A stretch of 44,380 nt of DNA from Mesorhizobium sp. WSM3860 (lineage in GTDB: Bacteria; Pseudomonadota; Alphaproteobacteria; Rhizobiales; Rhizobiaceae), in the NCBI RefSeq assembly GCF_002294995.1, contig NZ_NSGF01000032.1, positions 1-44,380 on the forward strand. The letters run 5' to 3'. The position numbers were made by a program, and so were the translations under genes. Below are positions 8,282 to 18,820 of the stretch, in pieces. Numbering within the stretch: the stretch's first letter is position 1; every line of letters starts with the position of its first letter. Below the pieces are notes generated by a model that saw only the letters and a program-made list of their open reading frames with translations, ran no database searches and was not told the DNA's origin.

Positions 8282-9520
8282 ATGTCGTCCATCCGCCCGC
8301 TTATTCCGCTCCTCATTGCCGCAGGCATCCTGCTTGGCGGCAACGGACTGCAGGGCACGCTGATTGCCTTACGTGGGGCGCGGGAAGGCTTTTCCGCTTC
8401 CGACATCGGCCTCATAGGCACGTTCTATTTCGCCGGCTTCCTGCTCGGCTGCCTGGCGGTCACCCGTATCCTGAAGGCGGTGGGCCATGTCAGGACTTTT
8501 GCAGCGCTGGCCGCGATCGCTTCGGTCGGCACGCTGCTTCTGGTGCTCGTCATCGACCCCGTCATGTGGTGTGCGGTGCGCTTTGCCGGCGGCTTCTGCT
8601 TCGCCGGTCTGTTCACCGTCATGGAAGCCTGGCTGAATTCGGGCGTCGGCAACAAGGACCGCGCCCGGGTGCTCGCTATATACCGCATGGTCGACATCGG
8701 CTCGGTGACCGGCGCGCAATTCCTGATTCCGATCTTCGGCGCCGGCGGTTTCGCCATCTTCGCCGTCATGTCGATGATGATCACCTTTTCGCTGGTGCCG
8801 GTCTCGCTCGGGGACCGCTCGAACCCAGCGCCGCCCGAAGACGTCAAGCTCGACCTGCCGCGCGTCTGGCGGATCTCGCCGCTCGGCTCGATCGGCTGCA
8901 TCGCCGTCGGCGTCACAAACAGCGCCTTTCGCACGCTGTCGCCGGTCTATGCCGAGGAGATCGGCATGTCGGTTGCCGATGTGGTGACCTTCGTCAGCGT
9001 CGGCATATTCGGAGGCGCCCTCATCCAGTATCCGCTGGGCTATCTCTCCGACCGCCGAGACCGGCGCTCGGTGCTGTTGGCGACGACGTGCTGCGCCATG
9101 CTTGCCGCGCTGGCGCTGGCCTTCGTGGCGCGCGCCGACCCGTTCCTCAACTTCATCATCGTCTTCATCTTCGGCAGCTTCGCCATGCCGCTCTATTCAC
9201 TATCGGCCGCGCATGCCAACGACCGGGCCGGCAAAGGCGAGTTCGTGCTGATCAACGCGGCGCTGATGCTGTTCTACTCCTTTGGCGCGATCGGCGGTCC
9301 GATCGCGGCCTCGGCGGTGATGCAACATTTCGGTCCGAGCGCGCTGTTCGTCTTCAACGCCGTCGTCTATGCCGTTCTCATCATCGTGATCCTCTACCGG
9401 ATGCAGGTGCGGTCGGGTGTGCCGGCCGGCAGCCGCAGCCGTTTCACCGCGCTTTTGCGCACGTCGACGCTGTTCGCGCGGCTGGCGCGGCGGGGCGGTG
9501 ATTCAGACAAGCAGGCCTAG
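8282..9520 (+). CDS. MFS transporter, YcaD-like
   Basis: This 412-residue protein has 12 predicted membrane spans. Features of the YcaD-type MFS branch are the N-terminal ILLGGNGLQGTLIALRG, the motif FTVMEAWLNSGVGNKDRARVL-like stretch after TM4 (residues about 115-140), and the loop GYLSDRRDRRSVLL (motif A of the second half). The gene lies 129 bp after the other MFS gene on the same strand, so it could be a second cistron, but the gap is long enough for its own promoter. The substrate is unknown. The two MFS proteins are not close paralogues, since their signature loops differ. Confidence 0.82.
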   Translation: MSSIRPLIPLLIAAGILLGGNGLQGTLIALRGAREGFSASDIGLIGTFYFAGFLLGCLAVTRILKAVGHVRTFAALAAIASVGTLLLVLVIDPVMWCAVRFAGGFCFAGLFTVMEAWLNSGVGNKDRARVLAIYRMVDIGSVTGAQFLIPIFGAGGFAIFAVMSMMITFSLVPVSLGDRSNPAPPEDVKLDLPRVWRISPLGSIGCIAVGVTNSAFRTLSPVYAEEIGMSVADVVTFVSVGIFGGALIQYPLGYLSDRRDRRSVLLATTCCAMLAALALAFVARADPFLNFIIVFIFGSFAMPLYSLSAAHANDRAGKGEFVLINAALMLFYSFGAIGGPIAASAVMQHFGPSALFVFNAVVYAVLIIVILYRMQVRSGVPAGSRSRFTALLRTSTLFARLARRGGDSDKQA

Positions 9521-9620
9521 AGCGGTTCGCCGTTTCACCGAAACGCCGAACGCCCTATCTCTTTGTTTTCACGCAATTCCGGACGGAAAACCATTGCGCA
9601 CTTTTCTGGAATTGCTCCAG
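9519..9620 (+). repeat. Rhizobial dispersed intergenic repeat (about 100 bp)
   Basis: The sequence starts inside the stop codon of the upstream MFS gene with AGAGCGGTTCGCCGTTTCAC. It continues through CTATCTCTTTGTTTTCACGC and AATTCCGGACGGAAAACC to GGAATTGCTCCAG. I recognise this as a multi-copy non-coding element common between genes in Mesorhizobium and relatives. Within it, CGGTTCGCCGTTTC and GAAACGCCGAACG form an imperfect hairpin at its left edge, which could end the upstream transcript. Confidence 0.6.
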
Positions 9621-9688
9621 CTGCGGCTTGACGAAAGTGTTTGCGGCTGAAATTGAAAGAGGCCTGACATGATGCCAAAAGCGATTTG

Positions 9689-10840
9689 ATGCACGTCATC
9701 ACCACCCAGAAAGAACTCGAGAGCGTCATCGCGGCGTTCGAAAAGTCCGAATTCGTCACCGTCGATACCGAATTCATCCGCGAAACGACCTTCTGGCCGA
9801 TCCTCTGCCTCATCCAGATGGCCGCACCAGGTGTGACGGCGCTGATCGATCCGCTCTCGCCCGACATCGACCTCAAACCCTTCTTCCGGCTGATGGCCAA
9901 CGAAGCGGTGGTCAAGGTTTTTCACGCCGCGCGCCAGGACATCGAAATCATCGTCCATCTGGGCGACCTGGTGCCGCATCCGGTGTTCGACACGCAGGTG
10001 GCGGCCATGGTCTGCGGCTTCGGCGACAGCGTCTCCTACGATCAGCTGGTGCAGCGCATCACCGGCGCGCGGCTCGACAAATCCTCGCGCTTCACCGACT
10101 GGCGGCATCGGCCGCTCTCCGACAAGCAGCTCGAATACGCGCTCGCCGACGTCACCCACCTGATCAAGGTATACGAGCACCTCAGCGCCGAGCTGGAGCG
10201 CGAGGACCGCGCCCATTGGCTGAACGAGGAGATGGACGTCCTCACCTCGCGCCAGACCTACGATCCGCATCCGGAGGATGCCTGGAAGCGGCTGAAGATG
10301 CGACTGCGCAAGCCGCAGGAACTGGCGATCGTGCAGGCGGTGGCGGCATGGCGCGAACGCGAGGCGCGCGAGCGCGACGTGCCGCGCGGCCGCGTGCTCA
10401 AGGACGATGCGATCTACGAAATCGCGCAACAGGCGCCGCGCGACGCGACCGCTTTGGGGCGGCTGCGGACGACGCCGAAGGGCTGGGAGCGTTCGGCGAC
10501 GGCAACCGCGCTGCTCAGCGCCGTCAACACCGCCCTTTCCCTGCCGAAGGAAGCGATGCCCAAACTGCCGAAGACGTTCCAGCCGCCGGAGGGGTCGAGC
10601 GCGGCGGCGGAACTGCTCAAGGTGCTGCTCAGGATCGTCGCCGAAAAGGAAGGCGTCGCCTCCAAGGTGCTGGCCTCCAGCGACGACATCGACCGCATCG
10701 CCGCCGAGGGTGATGCCGCCGACGTGCCGGCGCTGCAAGGCTGGCGGCGTGCCGTGTTCGGCGAACAGGCGCTTAGACTGGTGCGTGGCGAGATCGGCAT
10801 CAAGTTCGACAAGCGCAGGATAGCGGTGTTCAATCTTTAG
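9689..10840 (+). CDS. rnd: Ribonuclease D
   Basis: RNase D is a 3'-5' exoribonuclease that trims tRNA and other small RNA precursors. The 383-residue protein shows the DEDDy exonuclease signature: Asp26 and Glu28 (VDTEFI), Asp84 (ARQDIEII), and Tyr150 with Asp154 (YALADV). An HRDC helical domain follows at about residues 210-290, then a C-terminal helical segment. Length and domain order match the family. The start is ATG at 9689; a TTG one codon upstream could also serve. The gene follows a dispersed repeat and is followed by an inverted repeat pair, so it is probably monocistronic. Confidence 0.93.
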   Translation: MHVITTQKELESVIAAFEKSEFVTVDTEFIRETTFWPILCLIQMAAPGVTALIDPLSPDIDLKPFFRLMANEAVVKVFHAARQDIEIIVHLGDLVPHPVFDTQVAAMVCGFGDSVSYDQLVQRITGARLDKSSRFTDWRHRPLSDKQLEYALADVTHLIKVYEHLSAELEREDRAHWLNEEMDVLTSRQTYDPHPEDAWKRLKMRLRKPQELAIVQAVAAWREREARERDVPRGRVLKDDAIYEIAQQAPRDATALGRLRTTPKGWERSATATALLSAVNTALSLPKEAMPKLPKTFQPPEGSSAAAELLKVLLRIVAEKEGVASKVLASSDDIDRIAAEGDAADVPALQGWRRAVFGEQALRLVRGEIGIKFDKRRIAVFNL

Positions 10841-10845
10841 CGCCT

Positions 10846-10905
10846 CTCCTTCTCCCGCTGCGGGAGAAGGTGGATCGGCGCGCAGCGCCGAGACGGATGA
10901 GGGGT
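10846..10905 (+). repeat. Palindromic RIME-like repeat, left copy
   Basis: Directly after the rnd stop, CCTTCTCCCG (10848-10857) and CGGGAGAAGG (10861-10870) form a 10-bp stem with a 3-nt loop. Then GATCGGCGCGCAGCGCCGA and GACGGATGAGGGGTG complete the unit. The same unit recurs inverted at 10978-11045. The hairpin sits where a terminator for rnd would be expected. Confidence 0.75.
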
Positions 10906-10977
10906 GTTGGAAGGATCGCGGCGTCAGGCTGTCTGGCTCCGCGCGTCTGATTTGGACGAAGGTTCCGCCAAGCTGGA

Positions 10978-11045
10978 ACACCCCTCATCCGACCGAGCTT
11001 CGCTCGGCCACCTTCTCCCGCAAGGGGAGAAGGGGAGTCGGCGCG
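10978..11045 (-). repeat. Palindromic RIME-like repeat, right copy
   Basis: This is the inverted partner of the element at 10846-10905: ACACCCCTCATCCGACC, a small hairpin CCGAGCTTCGCTCGG, then ACCTTCTCCCGCAAGGGGAG. It abuts the 3' end of the MAPEG gene, so the two copies fill the space between the convergent rnd and MAPEG genes. Confidence 0.75.
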
Positions 11046-11048
11046 CGC

Positions 11049-11468
11049 TCACACCGCCCCAAGCAGGTGCAGCGCGAACCAGATCCAGGCGACGAGAAGG
11101 ATGCCCGCGCCGAGGAAGAAGGCGCGGCTGCGGTGCAGCAGATAGTTTCTGGTGAGATGCACCCAGGCATGCACATAGCGCGTCACGACGAAGAGCCACA
11201 TCAGCGTCAGCGTCAGGTAATTCACCCCATTGGTGACGAACAGCGCCAGGCATAGCACGTGAAAGAGGACCGGCAGCTCGAACTGGTTGATGAGGTTGTT
11301 GGCGACGGTAACGCTTGAGGCCGGCTCGGCCGAGCGGACCTTATACTGGCTGATTTTCGCCTCGCCGGACTTCACGGCAAGATAACGCCGCTTCAGCATC
11401 ACCAGATAGACGATGTAGACCAGCAGCACCTGCGCCAGCATCGGCCAGAAGATGGCGGTCTGGTTCAT
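11049..11468 (-). CDS. MAPEG-family membrane protein
   Basis: This 139-residue protein has four predicted transmembrane helices. Its pattern is that of the bacterial MAPEG family (membrane-associated eicosanoid/glutathione metabolism proteins): MLAQVLLVYIVYLVMLKRRY at the start, then ANNLINQFELPVLFHVLC and VTRYVHAWVHLTRN. The NxxxxFExPxLF-type motif and the Arg-His in the third segment are family hallmarks. The bacterial function is generally unknown. The start was set at 11468 (MNQTAIFWPM). It lies 13 bp downstream of the 213-residue membrane protein, which itself overlaps guaB, so all three may share one transcript. Confidence 0.85.
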   Translation of the reverse strand: MNQTAIFWPMLAQVLLVYIVYLVMLKRRYLAVKSGEAKISQYKVRSAEPASSVTVANNLINQFELPVLFHVLCLALFVTNGVNYLTLTLMWLFVVTRYVHAWVHLTRNYLLHRSRAFFLGAGILLVAWIWFALHLLGAV

Positions 11469-12073
11469 CCTGCCCCTACCGTTAGCGCCGCCGCTGCCCG
11501 GCAAGCGCCAGGACCGCGACGACGCCGAAGGGGATCGCCAGAAGCGTGAACTTTGTGACGGTCAGCGACGAAGCGAAGGCCAGCGAGTCGGGATTGGCCG
11601 ACTGGAAATCCGACAAAAGCCGCGCCACGGCGAAGTTCTGCGCATAGTCGGCGATCATATAGGGCAGCACCAGCACCAATGCCGACAGCGCCTGGAACTG
11701 GGCAGGCATGGTGCGGAAATTGCTCAGCCGTCGGCCGAAGGCCAGGATCAGGCTGAGCAAGGTGAGCGACAGCAGCGCCGGGAAGAGCAGATCAAACGTC
11801 AGATAATGCCAAACGATGATGATCTCGCCGCCGCGCCGGCCCAGCGCGGTCAGCCATGCCATGCCCTCATCCGGCGTGAAGCCGGTAACGCGCATGTCAA
11901 GCGAAGGAAGCCCGCCGCTCAGGCGGCGGAAATAAAAGAACTCGAGCGCCGTCATGACGATGAAGATCGCCGCGGACGCAATGGAGAGCGCCGCCGCGTG
12001 ACGCGACAGGCGCAACACCGTGACGATCAGGTTGCGCCATAGCCCCAATCGATCCGGCCGCTCGTCCGCCCGA

Positions 12074-13576
<1,503 letters not shown>

Positions 13577-13873
13577 GGCCAGTCCTTTTTGAATGCGGAA
13601 AAGGCGCTGGGCCGAAATGGCCAGCGCCGACTCTCATCTTCCCTTTCAGGATTGGCGCTGGCTGGTAACACGTCCCGCGGGCGATGAAAAGCCGATCGTT
13701 GCGTTCCATCGCAAAGTGTTGAGCATACGGCTTTTGAAACCACCAGCCATTGCGGTCGCACAAAAGTGACAGCAAATTAATGCGACAGCCGGGCCAATTG
13801 GTGGTACCGCCCCGGCGTGCCGGCTCGCCCCTAAGCCAGGCCTGGCATCGCGAAGTCAAACCAGGGCGTTCCC
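13577..13873. other. 297-bp divergent intergenic region
   Basis: This region holds the guaB promoter (minus) and the promoter of the DHA2-type exporter (plus). No RNA gene, riboswitch-like fold or repeat is evident. Short frames crossing it lack start signals. Confidence 0.4.
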
Positions 13874-15295
13874 TTGAACCGCATCATCCCGCTCATCCTG
13901 GCGGTCGCACTTTTCATGGAGAACATGGATTCGACCGTGATCGCGACCTCGCTGCCCGCGATCGCCATCGACATCCATACCAGCCCGATCGCGCTGAAGC
14001 TGGCGCTGACGGCCTATCTGGTGTCGCTGGCGATCTTCATTCCGATCAGCGGCTGGATGGCAGACCGGTTCGGGGCCAAGAACGTGTTTCGGGCCGCGAT
14101 CGCCGTCTTCATCGCCGGCTCGGTCGCTTGCGCCTTCTCCAATTCGCTGCCGGCCTTCGTGGTGTCGCGCTTCCTGCAAGGCATGGGCGGCGCCATGATG
14201 ACGCCGGTCGGGCGCCTGGTGCTGGTGCGCGCGACGCCGAAGAGCGAGCTGGTCGCCGCGATGTCATGGCTGACGGTGCCGGCGTTAGTCGGGCCGCTGG
14301 TCGGCCCGCCGATCGGCGGCTTCATCACCACCTATTTCACTTGGCACTGGATCTTTTTGATCAACGTGCCGATCGGGATCGCCGGCATCTGGCTTGCTAC
14401 TCGCTATTTGCCGGAAACCGACGCCACCGCAACGCCCCCGCTCGACTTCCCGGGCTTCGTGTTCAGCGGCCTCGCGGCGTCCGGCATCGTCTTCGGCCTC
14501 TCCGTGGTCAGCCTTCCCGCTTTGCCGCCGATCGCCGGCTTCATTACCGTTGCCGTCGGCCTGGTTTCGGGCGTGCTTTATCTGCTGCATGCGCGGCGCG
14601 CCAGGAACCCGCTGCTGGCGCTGGAACTCTTCCGCAACCAGGTGTTCCGTTCCTCCGTGCTCGGCGGCTCGCTGTTCCGCATCGGTATCGGCGCGGTGCC
14701 GTTTCTGCTGCCGCTGATGTTCCAGATCGGCTTCGGGCTGACGCCGTTCCAGTCCGGTATGATTACCTTCGTCTCGGCGATCGGCGCCATCGGCATGAAG
14801 TTCGTCACCGCGCTACTCTTCAGGCTGGCCGGGTTCCGGCGGGTGCTGATCTGGGGGTCGCTGATCGCCGCCGGCTCGATTGCCATCTACGGCCTTTTCA
14901 CTCCCGAAACGCCTTATGCGCTGATGCTCGCGATCCTTTTGGTCGGCGGCTTCATCCGCTCGATGTTCTTCACCGGCGTCAACGCGCTGTCCTACGCCGA
15001 AGTGTCGACCGCCGACACCAGCAAGGCGACGCCGATCGTTGCCGTCTTCCAGCAGCTGTCGATCGCGCTCGGCGTGGCGCTGGCCGGCGGCATCCTAGAA
15101 GTGTCGACCTCGATCCATGGCGGCCCGCTGACGCTTCGCGATTTCCACATCGCCTTCTTCATCGTCGCGGCGGTTTCGGCGGCGGCATCGCTGACCTTCA
15201 TGCGGCTGGCTCCAGACGCCGGCAATGCCGTCTCGGGACATGGCAAATTGACGACGCCGAAGACGCTGGAGGCGGTGGGGACGGCGGGGAAGTAG
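13874..15295 (+). CDS. MFS transporter, DHA2 (EmrB/QacA-type) family
   Basis: This 473-residue membrane protein starts NRIIPLILAVALFMENMDST, where the Asp in TM1 (LDxTIV-like motif, here MDSTVIATSLPAI) is typical of 14-TM drug:proton antiporters of the DHA2 family. Motif A is SGWMADRFGAKNVF and motif C is GPLVGPPIGG. Most likely it exports toxic compounds; no substrate can be assigned. The best start is a TTG at 13874, preceded by CCAGGGCG; no ATG fits before TM1. The gene is convergent with rlmE, 44 bp apart. Confidence 0.85.
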   Translation: MNRIIPLILAVALFMENMDSTVIATSLPAIAIDIHTSPIALKLALTAYLVSLAIFIPISGWMADRFGAKNVFRAAIAVFIAGSVACAFSNSLPAFVVSRFLQGMGGAMMTPVGRLVLVRATPKSELVAAMSWLTVPALVGPLVGPPIGGFITTYFTWHWIFLINVPIGIAGIWLATRYLPETDATATPPLDFPGFVFSGLAASGIVFGLSVVSLPALPPIAGFITVAVGLVSGVLYLLHARRARNPLLALELFRNQVFRSSVLGGSLFRIGIGAVPFLLPLMFQIGFGLTPFQSGMITFVSAIGAIGMKFVTALLFRLAGFRRVLIWGSLIAAGSIAIYGLFTPETPYALMLAILLVGGFIRSMFFTGVNALSYAEVSTADTSKATPIVAVFQQLSIALGVALAGGILEVSTSIHGGPLTLRDFHIAFFIVAAVSAAASLTFMRLAPDAGNAVSGHGKLTTPKTLEAVGTAGK

Positions 15296-15339
15296 GCGCC
15301 CCTGCCCTTCTCTCCTTGTCAAGGGGATAAGGTTAGGCG

Positions 15340-16035
15340 CTACCCCTTGAACTCTTTCGCCAGCAGATAAAGCTCCACCGACTCGTCGCGCGAGGCCGGC
15401 GGCTTCACGTGATGAACCGAGCGAAAATTCTGCTTGAGCCGCGAGAGCAGCTCGTTCTCGGCCCCACCCTGAAAGGTCTTGGCGAGGAAATGCCCGCCGG
15501 GCTTCAAAACCTGCAGGGCGAAATCGGCCGCCACTTCGCACAGATGCATGGTGCGCAAATGATCTGTACGGCGGTGCCCGGTGGTGGGCGCCGCCATGTC
15601 CGACAGCACGACATCGGGCTGACCGCCGAGCGCCTCTGACAGCTTTTGCGGCGCGTCAGGATCGAGGAAATCCAACTGCAGGATGACGGCGCCCGGCACG
15701 GCGTCCATCTCGAGATAGTCGATGCCGACGACATGCGGGTTTTCCGAACTCGATTTGGTGCGCGCCGCCGCCACCTGGCACCAGCCGCCGGGCGCGGCGC
15801 CGAGGTCGATCACCTTGATGCCGGGCTTCAGAAGATGATGCTTGTCGTCGATCTCGGTGAGCTTGTAGGCGGCGCGCGAACGGTAACCATCGGCCTTGGA
15901 GCGCTGCACATAGGGGTCGTTCATGTGCCGCTCGAGCCAGCGGCGCGAGGATTCCTTTAGGCCGCTCTTCTTCTTGATCCGGGTCTTCAGCACGCGCATG
16001 CCGGCCGAGCCCGGCTTCTCTGGCTTCCTGCTCAT
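15340..16035 (-). CDS. rlmE: 23S rRNA (uridine-2552-2'-O)-methyltransferase
   Basis: RlmE (FtsJ/RrmJ) methylates the ribose of U2552 in the 23S rRNA A-loop late in 50S assembly. The 231-residue protein has the S-adenosylmethionine motif VIDLGAAPGGWCQVA (residues 75-89). It also has the K-D-K-E catalytic tetrad: Lys58 (YKL), Asp146 (LSDMAAP), Lys186 (LAKTFQG) and Glu221 (SVELYLLAK). A basic N-terminal extension of about 25 residues (KTRIKKKSGLKESSRR) is common in alphaproteobacteria. Its ATG shares one base with the ppx stop codon (TAATG at 16033-16037), so translation is probably coupled. Confidence 0.95.
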   Translation of the reverse strand: MSRKPEKPGSAGMRVLKTRIKKKSGLKESSRRWLERHMNDPYVQRSKADGYRSRAAYKLTEIDDKHHLLKPGIKVIDLGAAPGGWCQVAAARTKSSSENPHVVGIDYLEMDAVPGAVILQLDFLDPDAPQKLSEALGGQPDVVLSDMAAPTTGHRRTDHLRTMHLCEVAADFALQVLKPGGHFLAKTFQGGAENELLSRLKQNFRSVHHVKPPASRDESVELYLLAKEFKG

Positions 16036-17366
16036 TACCGGCCACGCCCGTCATGACGCCAGACGCCGTCATCGGCCATCAGTTCGCTCAATATGCCTTC
16101 GCGCAGGCCGCGGTCGGCGACGCGCAGCCGCTCGGACGGCCACACGCCGCGGATCGCTTCCAGGATGGCGCAGCCGGCAAGCACCAGGTCGGCGCGGTCG
16201 GCGCCGATGCAGGGATTGGCGACACGCTGCTGGAAGTCCCAGCCGATCAGTTTTTCCACCATGCGGTCGACGCTCTGACGGTCCATCCACAACCCGTCGA
16301 CGCGGCGGCGATCGTAGCGCTCGAGGTCGAGATGGACGCCGGCCAGCGTCGTCACCGTGCCGGAGGTGCCGAGCAGATGGAAGTTGGGGCTGGCGAGCAC
16401 ATGCGCCAGCCGGTCGCGCCCGTCGAAGGCCTTGAGCCGCACTGCAACATCATCGACCATGGCGGCGAAGGTCTCGCGCGTCACCGTACGGCCGCCGAAA
16501 CGTTCGGCGAGCGAGACCACGCCCACGGGCAGCGACGTCCAGGAGACGATGTGGTTGGCAAGCCTAGGCGAGCGCTGGCCGCGCGTGAGGTCGATCAACG
16601 CGATCTCGGACGAGCCGCCGCCGATGTCGAACAGCACCACGCCGCGCGTTTCGCGCTCGACCAGCGAGCCGCAGCCGGAGACGGCCAGCCGAGCCTCGGT
16701 CTGGCGATCGATGATCTCAAGCTTCAGACCGGCCTCGCGCTCGACCCGTTCGAGGAAGTCGACGCCGTTTTCAGCCGAGCGGCAGGCCTCGGTGGCAATC
16801 AGCCTCGCCTTCCTGATCTTGCGGTTGCGCAGCTTGTCGCCGCAGATTTTCAGCGCCTCGACGGCGCGATCCATGGCCGCCTGACCGAGCCGGCCGCTGG
16901 CCGAAAGCCCCTCGCCCAGCCTGACAATGCGCGAGAAGGCATCGATGACGCGGAACTGGCCGTGACGGGCGGGCACCGCGACCAGCAGCCGGCAATTGTT
17001 GGTGCCGAGATCGAGCGCTGCGAATACCGGCAGTTCCTGATGCGGCGGGCGCGCTGCATTTGGAAGCGACGGCCGCGGCTGAGGGACGATCGGCGCGGGT
17101 TCGGGGGCAAGGCTGGCGGGAGCGGCGACGGCTGCCGGCGACGATATGGCGCCGTTCCCGTCGCGTGCGAAAACCTTGCGGCCGCGCCTGCGCTTGCGGC
17201 GCTTGCGGGTTTTGCCTTTCTGGTTCTCGCCTTGATTGTCGGCATGTCTTGCGTGCGCGCCCGCTTTGCGGCTGAACCGCCCGGTGGACAGGCCCGCCGG
17301 TACCACCGGCGATGCCCCGGACACGCCCACTGCCGACGCGCCCGCGCCGGTATCGTGGTCTTCCAC
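16035..17366 (-). CDS. ppx: Ppx/GppA-family phosphatase with basic N-terminal extension
   Basis: Members hydrolyse polyphosphate or pppGpp. The 443-residue protein carries the actin-like ATPase fold starting near residue 114: the phosphate-1 motif ALDLGTNNCRLLVA, TEACRSAENG, the phosphate-2 motif LFDIGGGSSEIAL (245-257), and LGTSGTVTTLAGV. Before the domain lies a low-complexity extension with a dense basic cluster at residues 50-64 (KGKTRKRRKRRRGRK) and a Pro/Ala-rich linker. Polyphosphatase versus pppGpp phosphatase cannot be decided from sequence. It is co-transcribed with rlmE, which overlaps its stop codon. Met at 17366 was kept; the next Met candidates fall inside the domain. Confidence 0.88.
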   Translation of the reverse strand: MEDHDTGAGASAVGVSGASPVVPAGLSTGRFSRKAGAHARHADNQGENQKGKTRKRRKRRRGRKVFARDGNGAISSPAAVAAPASLAPEPAPIVPQPRPSLPNAARPPHQELPVFAALDLGTNNCRLLVAVPARHGQFRVIDAFSRIVRLGEGLSASGRLGQAAMDRAVEALKICGDKLRNRKIRKARLIATEACRSAENGVDFLERVEREAGLKLEIIDRQTEARLAVSGCGSLVERETRGVVLFDIGGGSSEIALIDLTRGQRSPRLANHIVSWTSLPVGVVSLAERFGGRTVTRETFAAMVDDVAVRLKAFDGRDRLAHVLASPNFHLLGTSGTVTTLAGVHLDLERYDRRRVDGLWMDRQSVDRMVEKLIGWDFQQRVANPCIGADRADLVLAGCAILEAIRGVWPSERLRVADRGLREGILSELMADDGVWRHDGRGR

Positions 17367-17616
17367 TTCAATTCCTTTCGGCGCCGCGCGAACCAGAAAA
17401 GGACGCAGCAGGCACCTCGATTTGTTTCAAGTTGAGAACAGACTAGCAGCGCGCTTCGCAATCACCAAGAGCGCAAGGCGGTATTTTTGGCGCCGTCAGG
17501 CAGGGGCAATCTCATGCCGGTTGAATAGCCGGCTTCAATCAGGCATGTGTCAATGAGGCTCGGAACGGGTTTGGGCGACATCATATCAAAGAGCTTAATC
17601 GCATGACGACGACGCC

Positions 17617-18549
17617 ATGAACTGGACGCGCTATTTCTGGCCGGTCATCGGCATAGCCGCCGTGGTGTTCTCGCTCTGGCTGCTCATCCATGAGCTGCGC
17701 GGCATCTCGCTCGACGATGTCTGGGCCGGTATCGTCGCAATCCCGCCGCAGGCTTGGGTGCTGGCGGCGCTGAGCTCGGTCGTCGCCTATGCCTCCCTCG
17801 CCGGCTACGACCACATTGCGCTGCTCCATATCGGCAAGAAAGTTTCGTGGCTGTTCGTGACGCTTTGCTCGTTCACCACCTATGCGCTGTCGCACAATAT
17901 CGGCGGCTCGGTGCTGTCGGGCGCCGTGATCCGCTACCGCGCCTATGGCACCAGGGGGCTGACCGGCCAGGATGTCGGCGTTCTGGTGGCCATCTGCTGG
18001 ATCACCTTCGTGCTCTCCAGCCTGCTTGTCGGGGGGCTCGTGCTGGTTCTGGAGCCGCAGATCGTCGACCGTTTCACCACCACCCCGCACCACGAGCTGG
18101 CAACAGCCGCCGGCCTTGCCATGCTGATCCTGGTTGCGGTCTATGTGTTCTGCAGCTGGCTGCATCTGAGGCCGCTCAAGGTCGGCGGCTTCCAGCTGCA
18201 TTACCCGGCACTGCCGATCGTGGCGCGGCAATTGCTGATCGGCCCGGTCGAACTGCTGGCGGCGGCGGCCATCATCTACTTCGCCCTGCCGGCCGCCGGC
18301 AATCCCGGCTATTTCGTCGTGCTCGGCGTCTTCATGGTATCCTTTTCGGTCGGGTTGCTGTCGCATGCGCCGGGCGCCCTAGGCGTTTTCGAGATCGTCT
18401 TCCTGGCCGGTCTGTCGCACATGGACCCGGTGGGCGTGCTGGCGGCGCTCCTCGTCTTCCGCCTGTTCTACCTGATCATCCCGCTGCTGATCGGGCTCGG
18501 CGTGGTGCTGTTCTTCGAGCATTCGCAATACAGCCGCGGCGAAGGCTGA
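17617..18549 (+). CDS. YbhN/UPF0104-type membrane protein
   Basis: This 310-residue protein has eight or so transmembrane helices. Its pattern resembles the lysylphosphatidylglycerol synthetase transmembrane domain (YbhN/AglD, UPF0104), including the late motif LLSHAPGALGVFE and an early SHNIGGSVLSGAVIRYRAYG. Proteins of this fold are thought to move lipids or isoprenoid-linked substrates across the inner membrane. No catalytic synthase domain is present, so it would be a flippase-like module alone. The ATG at 17617 is used; the upstream region (17367-17616) has no other gene. It is divergent from ppx. Confidence 0.8.
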   Translation: MNWTRYFWPVIGIAAVVFSLWLLIHELRGISLDDVWAGIVAIPPQAWVLAALSSVVAYASLAGYDHIALLHIGKKVSWLFVTLCSFTTYALSHNIGGSVLSGAVIRYRAYGTRGLTGQDVGVLVAICWITFVLSSLLVGGLVLVLEPQIVDRFTTTPHHELATAAGLAMLILVAVYVFCSWLHLRPLKVGGFQLHYPALPIVARQLLIGPVELLAAAAIIYFALPAAGNPGYFVVLGVFMVSFSVGLLSHAPGALGVFEIVFLAGLSHMDPVGVLAALLVFRLFYLIIPLLIGLGVVLFFEHSQYSRGEG

Positions 18550-18692
18550 GCGTCCCCATGCGGTCCGCGATCAAATGAGAAAAAGGCTGCGGTTGAACTG
18601 CGGCGCGGGGTTGACTATTTTCCGGCGGCGGCTACAAGGCAGCGCTCGCGGCGTTTGAGCCGCCCGCTTCGCGCGATACCGACCGCGCCTGC

Positions 18693-18766
18693 TGGGGAAT
18701 AGGTTAACGGTAGACCCACGGACTCTGACTCCGTTAGTCCTGGTTCGAATCCAGGTTCCCCAGCCA
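18693..18766 (+). tRNA. tRNA-Gln (anticodon CUG)
   Basis: A complete 74-nt tRNA is present. The 7-bp acceptor stem is TGGGGAA/TTCCCCA. The anticodon arm is ACGGA-CTCTGAC-TCCGT with CTG at positions 34-36. The T arm is CCTGG-TTCGAAT-CCAGG, the discriminator is G, and CCA is encoded (18764-18766). Its 3' end is the insertion site of the accessory element that follows: the 22 bp from 18750 recur at 24197. Confidence 0.95.
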
Positions 18767-18771
18767 CTCAA
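18750..18771 (+). repeat. Attachment site core (tRNA-proximal)
   Basis: These 22 bp run from the T arm of tRNA-Gln through its CCA and five bases beyond (TCCAGGTTCCCCAGCCA then CTCAA). They are repeated exactly at 24197-24218, while the flanks on both sides differ. Direct repeats of a tRNA 3' end are the product of tyrosine-recombinase integration. Confidence 0.85.
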
Positions 18772-18820
18772 ATTCAGGAGTAAATTCAAGCTTTTAAGCA
18801 GCGCGTCAGGTAACTCAATG

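Noticed and set aside
15296..15339. Short CT-rich stretch between the exporter and rlmE as a terminator
   Set aside because: CCCTTCTCTCCTTGTCAAGG gives only a weak, imperfect hairpin; possibly an eroded repeat copy.
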